From Symsagittifera roscoffensis (lineage: Eukaryota; Xenacoelomorpha; Acoela; Convolutidae), in assembly GCF_963678635.1 (NCBI RefSeq), contig NC_087070.1, positions 17,083,318-17,147,317 on the forward strand: DNA of 64,000 bases, read 5' to 3'. Under the pieces are notes generated by a model. It did no database searches. It was not told where the DNA came from and saw only the letters and a program-made list of their open reading frames with translations. Shown here one piece after another: positions 57,401 to 64,000 of this stretch (positions are counted from its first letter, which is position 1; each line of letters opens with the position of its first letter). The translations under genes were made by a program, and so were the position numbers.

Positions 57401-60400
57401 GAAAAAGAAACACAGTACAGTATGATACGTTCTGCGTGTATAGAGATGACAGTAACAGTACACTGACTGAACGTGCATTGAACTGGAGTGACAGATTTTT
57501 CGAGATACTGGGAAACGTTACGTCATGGGTTCGATCCTGGACGAGATCTATTTTGTTTAACTGGCCAGATATTGCAATCCATTACTAAAAACACTTTCAA
57601 TTTTTTCAGTTGGAAACTTCAGTTACATAGAATACAGACACTTCAGTTCCCAAAAAGTGAGAAGAGTATGTTGATGTTGAAATGTGCATTTGTACCAAAT
57701 ATGAAGTAAGTTGGTTCTGGCGAGCGGTGATCACCCAGTCGCTTGGCACTTCTGCCTCCCAGCGAACCTCCGCTGGTGCCGGCGAGAGATGAGGCCAGCG
57801 AATTGGTGAAACGCTGGCCTTGCACCCCGCTACGATGGTGCCATTTTTTGGGCTGAGACGATACGCTGTCTGCAAATTCAAGCTTATTTTATATACACTT
57901 TAACAAATTACACTGCCTAAATGGTTTATAACTGAACAAAAACTTAACTGGCCTATATAGGTCTTCACTTTTAATAAGTTCATCAATTCTTAATAATACA
58001 CAAACAGTATCAAAACACTTACGGCGCCTCGATATATGCGAAGAGGATGTCTCCCCATGCCTGCTATGTTGCATTTTAACACCCGCCTGGCTTTTCCGTA
58101 AAGCTGATGGCGTTGTCGAGTCCTCATACTCGCCCGACGAATTTGGAACCATGATTCTCAGAAGGGAAGACGAGGATGAAGGTTTCGCACAGTCCGTTTG
58201 TGCCAACTTCGCGTCACCAAAATCATTCGGAGATATCTTCGCGCTAACTCCTGCTCCAATTGAAACTTTGTCATGGCGATGAACCGAGTTACTTTTTCCT
58301 GGGAGCGTTTCAGACAGCTTAACTGAAGCTGCACTATGTTTCGAGGACGAAGCAAGTTTTCGAGATGCCGAATGACTTGATTTAGACTTCTTTGAGCTGA
58401 AAAAAGACTGAAGGTAGTCATCGTATAATTTTTCAACACCTCTATGTTCAGCCAAATTTTCAAGATAATGGAGCTTAAAATCGTCAGAATTCGAAATCCG
58501 AAAAAGCACAGGGTAGTACAAAACATGTAGAACGCATACAATAGGCACAGAGAATACCAAATTCATAGCACAAACTTTTAATCGCGAAATCAAGAAACCG
58601 CAATGTGTACAAATTAAGGAAACAAAAACGTGAATCTTAACAGTTTGTGGTTGCAAGTACTTTTAAGACCAAGTAGAGTTTCCAGAAAACAAAATCAAAC
58701 TTTCAGACGATATAAACTTCTGGCGGTAAAAATGATCAACAAAAATGCTCGATCTAATGTGAATTCGTTTCCGCAAAATTTCAACGTTCAATTGTATGCA
58801 ACATTTTTTAATGCTTCTTTTCAATAAGGCCGCGCGGATCTTACCTGTTCGATGGTGTATGATCAGATGTAAAGGCTTTGGAAGCTGAGGATTTCTTCCT
58901 AGCTTCTGCATATTCCTTTTCAATGCTCGATTCACTCAGCTCAAGTTTCAATGTCTCGGCTAGTTTAGCTGTCAGCTGTTTACTCAAGTCGGCTCCCGTT
59001 GCCGACGTCAAAGTGTGATCATTACACGACTCAGATGACGTCGCCGAGCTCTCTTCGTTTACACATAACGAGGTGTTTAGACTACTCGCAGCGCTGTTTC
59101 GCTCATCCGCCGAAGAAATGCTCAGGTCTTTAATTGACTCGGGCATGCTAAGTTCAAACTCAAGTTCACGATAACTGGCCGCGACTGTCTTCAATTCCAC
59201 CTGTACTAGGCTATCCGAAATTTCTGTTGTCGAGATTTCCGACGAAGATTCAGCTTGGGTCGTTAAGTTTGAATCATTTTTACGCTCTTCTGTTTCATTT
59301 AGTCCCGGGTGTTTTGTAGAGGGTTTGGTTGGCGTGGTGGGAGAAAACAAAGCGGCATTTGGTGGTAACTTCGGCCTGAAAAACATCATTTTTTATGGAA
59401 ACGTGTCTCAGGGCTAGATGATTTTATCTGACGTGAGTTCAATAGTTATGCTTGTTTCTGAGTAAATTCATCCTCATGCGAAGCCAGTGATCAATTACGT
59501 GACAACAAACCAATTTGAGACGAGCAACGCCCATCAATGGCTATGGTTTATAACCATTGTCCCTATGATACGATGAGTCGATATTATAACTAGAACCACA
59601 GTTATACATGGTCTCTATATTTCAAATCTCAAATCAAAGCAGCTCTAAATTCTAAAAGCATAATAAATATTGATTGCAAATTACACGAAAACAAGACTGG
59701 AAACAAGTTTAACTTTTTTGGTAAAAAATTATCTAAATAGTTGATACGAGAATCTGAGAAAAGTTTGGGTGATCTCTCTTCAAAACTCTCCGTTTCAACT
59801 TTACACATAGCCAACTGAAAGTTGGAAAAGAGCAATGAACGAAAGGAAACAAAAAAAGTTGTTTTTTGAAAAAAAAACTTCGAATTTTAAAGAAAAATAT
59901 ATGCCTTAAAGCTCTTTGAATTTCGCGAAAAAATTATGAATTAAAATTATCTTGATAGAATTAACCCAATTTGAGAAAACTGGATCAATAGGTAACATTT
60001 TCAATTCGCTGGGTAATCTGATAATTAAATTACATTTTCGAAAATACACGTCGATCACGTTTTTCGTGACCTTTACATTTTTGCTGTTCGATTGTGAAGT
60101 TTGCTTCCTTTCAACAAAAGACCTGAAGTGAACTTGAACAAAAATCAAAAGTCAAACCACGAAAAAACAATTGCCCGTGAAAAAAATCATCAAGACCTAT
60201 AAAAAAGTAATCACTACGTTCATTACTCTTAAACACGCGTATTGAAGTGCGTTTGCGTTAACTAGTGCAATTAATTGGGGAGGGCAATTTGAGGTTGGCT
60301 TCGCAAAGTTTAGAGATTAAGACTACAATTAATCGAAAGAATTGTAGCGTAAATTTGATTTAACCTTGCAGTTAAATGGTTTGTAAAGATCAGGAATGAT

Positions 60401-61711
60401 TGATATGGAATGTAATGTACTAATATTGATTAATATGTATTAATTATAATTTTCATCTGCTTATCATCCTTTTGTAGTTGTTCCGACCACCTCACAAAGC
60501 GACTGGAAGGAATAATGAAGTAGAGTGTTTATTTTTCGGCCAATTTTGATTTTTAAATTTTGATTTAAAAAAACTTGGTGTCTGTCGAGAAAAACTCGAT
60601 CAAAGTTTTAGTTTTGTAGACTTAATTACAATTTTCAGATAAACTTGAGAAGAAACTCAGCCACCAATTTAATTTCAATACAATTTTCGGTATTTTAGTT
60701 TTTATCGCTTCTCATTTACACAATTGTTTTCAAATGTATTCTCCCTTAACTAGAAAAAAAACTTTGTTTTAAAATATCTTATCCCAGCTTAAATCATTGT
60801 GGTCGGAACATTCGGCGCAACTTGCACATCAACCAGCTACCCTTGTTGTTGTTTGTTAAATCAATTGACCCAATCAGTTACAAGTACATGTGCTGCCTGC
60901 TACTCTCTTTGCGCTCTGCTTCAAGGTATATGTGTTATTAATCAACTTACTTCGGCTGGAAGAACTTTTGCATTTGAGTGGCAGAAAAACGCTTGAAGCT
61001 GAAAAGCACGAGTTAGCTCAACAACGGAAACAAAGAAACCAAAACGACAACACAAAATCAATATTTAAATCAAAGTAAAGGTTAAAACAAAATTGTTAAA
61101 GAAATGAAAACTAAAAATTGTTAAATTGAAGAAACAGCTTTTTTTTATCAGCCTCAAACTCGACAGGGCAAGGATTTAGAAAGAAAACAAACACAGAAAA
61201 TTGTCACGGTTAATTCTAGATGGGATAAATACTGTATAAAACTATTGAAGAACCAAAAAATCTTCAAGAGTTCGAAGAAAAATCAGGACAAAATATCTTG
61301 TAAAAAGCCAAATCTTGACCTCGATGTTAAACCTCTTCGAAACTTTTGAGGGCACATCGTTAATTCCAAACTGACAACTCTCTACTCACTCTCTTGTGGT
61401 CGATTGATTCCCAGTCCCATTTGAGCCCGACATCACTTTCGGCGTGAAATCTCTGGGAGGAATGACTGGCGAAGGCGTTTCGTCTGGCGTGTGACAGCCG
61501 CCGCTGCTATCCACTCCTGAGTCCACATGGATGGGCTTCTGGAGATGTTCTGGCACGTAACGAATAGGTTTTGCTGACCTCGGAGGCATGGCTGGAGCCT
61601 TTTCCAGACCCGCCAGAGATTTGGACAGCTTTGAATCACTGGAGGACTTGACTGTGTAGTTCTTGATTTCTTCATCGGGCGTCTTATCCGCTTCGAATGA
61701 GCTGTTCAGTT
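50339..61711 (-). CDS. MAST-family microtubule-associated Ser/Thr kinase, 3' ten exons
   Basis: MAST proteins are AGC-type kinases with a DUF1908 region, kinase domain, PDZ domain and long tail, acting at the cytoskeleton and membrane. Minus-strand exons in transcription order: 61711-61390, 59375-58845, 58396-58023, 57869-57735 (or to 57696), 54138-53965, 53617-53319, 52902-52722, 52427-52184, 51974-51520, 51417-50339; all GT-AG, all phases fit, about 1,260-1,276 residues. The PDZ domain begins PVIKRGNRGYGFHMKAIKVY (GYGF carboxylate loop), continues IQHLVTYVDPSGPAYQSGL, then DLITHIGGQSIQGMAHTEVV and ATPLLETSIK, closely following the MAST pattern ([34 protein letters not shown]). The tail has the typical SPLARTPSPSRTKS. 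Kinase domain exons must lie right of 64000. Which MAST paralogue this is cannot be told. It is convergent with MED15. Confidence 0.92.
51520..51974 (-). CDS. MAST exon: His/Pro/Ser-rich tail segment
   Basis: It joins phase 2 to 1 with its neighbours and reads PKLSSRDIVHPNPAHQPHPF... to CCKARAG. Acceptor GCTACAG, donor GCTG|GTAAGT. No domain recognised. Confidence 0.82.
52184..52427 (-). CDS. MAST exon: basic segment after PDZ
   Basis: It reads DCARRKGMTSSTSNQSG... SKSKKSRSSRAQLSSRTR... and ends at AA|GTGAGT. A basic, Arg/Lys-rich stretch directly after the PDZ is also present in other MAST proteins (ARKS/MARRSKRSR-like). Confidence 0.85.
52722..52902 (-). CDS. MAST exon: C-terminal half of the PDZ domain
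   Basis: It reads YVDPSGPAYQSGLKENDL through HIGGQSIQGMAHTEVVYLII to ATPLLETSIKN and ends AACG|GTTACT. This is the strongest family match in the gene. Confidence 0.93.
53319..53617 (-). CDS. MAST exon: PDZ start with its upstream linker
   Basis: It reads DTLTGSSGGNDFKDEDYPRD... GPIFPRIPIRDALPVIKRG then GYGFHMKAIKVYS... IQHLVT, ending ACG|GTGAGG. It contains the GYGF carboxylate-binding loop. Confidence 0.9.
53965..54138 (-). CDS. MAST exon: Ser/Lys-rich linker
   Basis: It reads DMTTPPSAETRNKSPSPNGK... STLKSTQPKCQ and ends CAAG|GTGAGT. Phases fit both neighbours. Confidence 0.8.
54139..57695 (-). other. MAST intron with family-R copies and tRNA-like fragments
   Basis: Minus-oriented family-R copies lie at about 55700-56130, 56300-56480 (worn) and 56640-56900. 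At 55590-55625, TAGTGGTAAGCGTACAGGCC is a tRNA A-box-like piece, and at 57530-57550, GGGTTCGATCCTGG is a good B box (plus sense). Small duplicated words occur at 54710-54790 (CATTTAGCCAAAA twice). Confidence 0.5.
55700..56130 (-). repeat. family-R copy, minus orientation
   Basis: Reverse-complement landmarks: GGCCAACAGACAGTTGGAC, TAGCCTTAAAGCACTTTG, GAAACCCAATTTGG, CCGCTGGGAAAGCTG, CGGAACTAGAAGTCGATAACG, GACCTATATAAGAGTATTG. Confidence 0.8.
57735..57869 (-). CDS. MAST exon: linker, 3' end uncertain
   Basis: It reads HSVSSQPKKWHHRSGVQGQR ... LAGTSGGSLGGRSAKRL. Two phase-1 donors fit: G|GTGATC at 57734, or G|GTACAA at 57695, which would add 13 residues (through RSPEPTYFIF). Confidence 0.75.
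58023..58396 (-). CDS. MAST exon: Ser/Lys-rich linker
   Basis: It reads SKKSKSSHSASRKLASSSKH ... VPNSSGEYEDSTTPSALRKS ... HISRR and ends CGCC|GTAAGT. The acceptor is CTTTTTTCAG. Confidence 0.82.
58845..59375 (-). CDS. MAST exon: acidic/Ser-rich linker
   Basis: It completes a Glu codon and reads PKLPPNAALFSPTTPTKPST ... ELSESSIEKEYAEARKKSSA ... HTPSN, ending CAG|GTAAGA. Confidence 0.83.
59800..60230 (-). repeat. family-R copy, minus orientation (well preserved)
   Basis: Reverse-complement landmarks in full order: TAGCCAACTGAAAGTTGG, GCCTTAAAGCTCTTTGAATT, AACCCAATTTGAGAAAACTG, GATCAATAGGTAAC, TTCGCTGGGTAATC, GTCGATCACGTTTTTCG, GACCTTTACATTTTTGCTG, AGTTTGCTTCCTTTC, CATCAAGACCTATAAAA. This is the clearest statement of the family. 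Confidence 0.85.
60480..60809. mobile_element. candidate small element with 11-bp inverted ends
   Basis: GTTCCGACCAC at 60480-60490 and its exact complement GTGGTCGGAAC at 60799-60809 bracket 308 bases of non-coding DNA. Part of the right-hand sequence (GGAACATT... and onward) recurs at 10908. Target duplication not evident. Confidence 0.45.
61390..61711 (-). CDS. MAST first exon visible in the window
   Basis: It reads LNSSFEADKTPDEEIKNYTV ... MPPRSAKPIRYVPEHLQKP ... DETPSPVIPPRDFTPKV ... STTR and ends AGAGA|GTGAGT. It begins two bases into a codon, so an earlier exon exists outside the window. Confidence 0.82.
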
Positions 61712-62190
61712 CTAAACAAAACTACATCAGTTTCGAAATTCGAAGCAACTACGTATATGGCATTTTTGCTCGTTATTCTAATTCAAAACCCTGATTCGAG
61801 CTAATTAATGATCTGCCCAAAGCTATGAGCACACTATTATGAGCTACATAGATATTTCTGCTTATCTCTGTAATAACCAGTTGTTTCAACGTTGCAATCA
61901 AAAACACGTTGCACAAGCGATGTGCAGACAATCATTCAGGTCATTTAGCGATCCACTCCACTTGCATTTCAACATAATCATAGCATGGTAAAAAAAATGA
62001 CACAAAAGCCAAAAACAATATATATTTCACAGAGGCGAAGCTGAGCATCGCACCGCTTGCGATACAAAACAAGAAAGCCGCCAAATGAAAAAAAAATCGA
62101 AAAAATTTCTAAAACGTCATATACAATAAATCTATGGAAAAGAAAATGGCTACAAAAGAATATAAAATAAGAAACAACGTAAGAAAATTT
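61712..62190 (-). other. MAST intron, with a SINE tail
   Basis: At 62030, CACAGAGGCGAAGCTGAGC is the SINE 3' body in minus orientation. No exon seen. Confidence 0.45.
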
Positions 62191-62193
62191 ATC

Positions 62194-62860
62194 ATGCAGT
62201 AACAAAGCCGAAAATACCTTAGTAGAAACCCTTTACGCCAAAACAAATCCAAAAACTGTATTAAGTCACTACACCGTCAAACACAAACGCACACACAAAA
62301 AATTTAATCGCGCATCAAATAAAACAAAATGAGGCTACTAAGCCGATATAATATTGGCCGAAACCTATTGAGCTAAAAAAAGGAAAAAAAAGCCAAAAAA
62401 ATAGGACTAATAAAAAGATATTTAGTCCCCTTCTACCTCGCCCTAAAAAAAACACAACGCTCGTCAAATGACGCAATATGAGCTCACTAAGCCGATATAT
62501 AAGAGGCCGAAACATAGAAGTCGAAAATTTATTAAAAAACCGAAAAAGTTTTAAAAAAATCAAGACTAAAAAATATTATTAAGTCGCTCTACTAAAAAAA
62601 ATCGTTCATCGAAGGCCGCAAAATGAGGCCACTAAGCCGATATAATATAGGCCGAAACCTATAAACCCAAAAAAAATAGAAAATAAAAAACGAAAAAAGA
62701 TCAAAAACATTTAAGACTAATAAAGAGTTATAAAGCTCCTAACCCTCAATTACATACTCACAGAGAAAACCTTTTCAGTCATCGAACGATGTACCGCAAC
62801 ATGAGGCCACAAAGCCGCTAAAAATAGGCCGAAACCAAGCAGAGAAACAGAAAAAAAAAT
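62194..62860. repeat. tandem array, five ~133-178-bp units
   Basis: The anchor ATGAGGCCACTAAGCCGATA with ATAGGCCGAAACC recurs at about 62329, 62478, 62623 and 62801, with a worn unit at 62196. Units also share an AAGACTAA...TTAAGTCGCT-like middle and long A-runs. Confidence 0.88.
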
Positions 62861-62989
62861 GAAATTTGAACAATCAAGTTGGTAAAGGTAAAATTACAAC
62901 CAGCTTAAAAATAACTAGCGTTTAACGCACCTTCGGTGCTTCGAAATTTTTTGACAACTCATGAAAAACCGCATACATTGGAATAAACA

Positions 62990-64000
62990 TCTGTAAACTT
63001 TTAGTGTACTCTGACTGCACCCAATTACAGGGTTGGTAATTTCTAACTTTAAATTTTTTTATTAATTCCCATTTTAAAAGCGTCATCTCGAAAACTTAAT
63101 GGGCCTCTGGAGAAATTTGGAGGCCAGATTTGCAACCACTGAGAGCACCCTACTATAGGGTTAGGAATCCAAAATTTTGTGAATTTTTTTAAACCTAAGT
63201 TTCCCGAAAAAAAAATTTAAAAAAAAACGTCTTATCTCGGACACTAAAAGGATTTGAGCATTCATATTAAGATACAGGATTTGAGACGCCTGGGTGTACG
63301 CTGACAATAAGGTTGTATCTTCATCAAGTTATTAGTTTCAAATTTTCAGAATTTCTTTGTAGATAAGTTCTTTGAGAAATTTTGAAAAAAATCAAAAAAC
63401 GTCACATCTCGGAAACTAAAAGCATTTGAGCAGTCGCATGTGGCAAGATTTGCAACTCTTTAGCGTACCCTGACAACACCGAACTATAGCGTTGGATATT
63501 TCAAATTTTTGAAAAATAATTACTTTAAACTTTCTAAAAATTTTGAAAAAACACAAAAAAGTCACATCTGGAAAACTACAAAGAATTGAGCAGTCGTACT
63601 TGGAGGCAAGATTCGCAATCCTTGAGAGTACTTTAACAGGACCTAACTACCCGTTTGAGAATTTTAGATTTCTAAAGAATAACAATAATTTAAGTTTCCT
63701 GAAAATTTTTGAAAAAAAATCACAAAAAACGTCATATCTCGAAAACTACAGAAAATTGAGCACTCATATTTGGAGGCAAGATTCGCAATCTTTGAGATTA
63801 CTCTGACAGGACCCAACTACAGGGTTGGGATTTCAGATTTTGCGAAAAAAAATTAATATAATTTTTCTGAAAATTTTTTGAAAAAATCACAAAAAACGTC
63901 ATATCTCGAAAACTACAAGGATTTGAACAGTCATATTTGGAGGCAAGATTTGTAACTCCTTAGAGTACTCTGACAGCACCCAACTACAGGGTTGGGATTT
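62990..64000. repeat. tandem array, six or more ~147-172-bp units, continuing off the end
   Basis: The anchor GTCATATCTCGAAAACTA recurs at about 63082, 63229, 63401, 63561, 63731 and 63898. Each unit also has TTTGGAGGCAAGATTTGCAA, TTGAGAGTACTCTGACA and CCCAACTACAGGGTTGGGA. Units become more alike toward the right edge. Unrelated to the array at 62194. Confidence 0.9.

Larger units (their letters stand above)
59376..61389 (-). other. MAST intron with a family-R copy and a short inverted-end element
   Basis: It contains the minus-oriented family-R copy at 59800-60230 and an inverted-end pair at 60480-60809. The plus-strand frames at 60799-61078 are less AT-rich but overlap in two frames and match no family. 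Confidence 0.45.

Noticed and set aside
57889-58656. Single 255-residue minus-strand gene
   Set aside because: Only 58023-58396 of it is exon; the rest runs through intron sequence beyond clear GTAAGT and TTTTTTCAG sites.
60799-61078. Short plus-strand gene inside the MAST intron
   Set aside because: Two overlapping frames compete, part of the sequence is a dispersed repeat also at 10.9 kb, and no family is recognisable.
1-64000. CRISPR array, prokaryotic operon, rRNA genes
   Set aside because: Repeats have no short-repeat/unique-spacer pattern, genes are intron-bearing and animal-type, and no rRNA-like conserved stretches were seen.

Overview
The window is AT-rich (roughly one third G+C) nuclear DNA of an animal. 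Two genes carry spliceosomal introns with canonical GT-AG ends, and both encode metazoan-type proteins: a MED15 subunit of the Mediator complex on the plus strand and a MAST-family microtubule-associated Ser/Thr kinase on the minus strand. The proteins are too diverged to name a phylum from the sequence alone; an invertebrate is most likely. Most of the window is intronic and intergenic DNA built from transposon copies and tandem repeats.

Layout. 1-1145: a partly identical tandem repeat. 1665-2027: apparent last exon of an unrecognised plus-strand gene. 3385-4850: a dead LINE reverse transcriptase. 7914-10921: a recent head-to-tail duplication of about 1.5 kb. 12275-13849: an uninterrupted ORF for a 524-residue protein I do not recognise, followed by a short palindromic element that supplies AATAAA. 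16879-17676: a deleted hAT transposon with an exact 8-bp target duplication, next to the MED15 5' end. 17850-32412: MED15 in ten exons, reconstructed with every phase matching (667 residues: short KIX-like N-terminus, Gln-rich middle, conserved C-terminal domain). 32413-50338: a long intergenic stretch between the two convergent genes, holding tandem arrays, hairpins and segmental repeats, with only weak coding scraps. 50339-61711 (minus): the 3' ten exons of the MAST gene (linker, PDZ domain, long Ser/Pro-rich tail). Its kinase domain must lie beyond the right edge. 62190-64000: two unrelated tandem arrays, the second running off the end.

The repeats fall into families: a tRNA-derived SINE whose 3' body ends in a GCGAAGCTTCGCCTCTGTG-like motif; a roughly 400-bp family (here called R) whose copies are all plus-oriented left of 34 kb and all minus-oriented right of 47 kb, matching the transcription direction of the flanking gene; a dispersed element with internal ~160-180 bp arrays; two hAT relics of one subfamily; and a Tc1/mariner-type fold-back element. 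One hAT relic ends 11 bases before a MED15 3' splice site.

Exon structures were worked out by hand from splice consensus, reading frame and family resemblance; no alignment or search was run. Identity of MED15 and MAST is well supported; exact ends of repeats are approximate.
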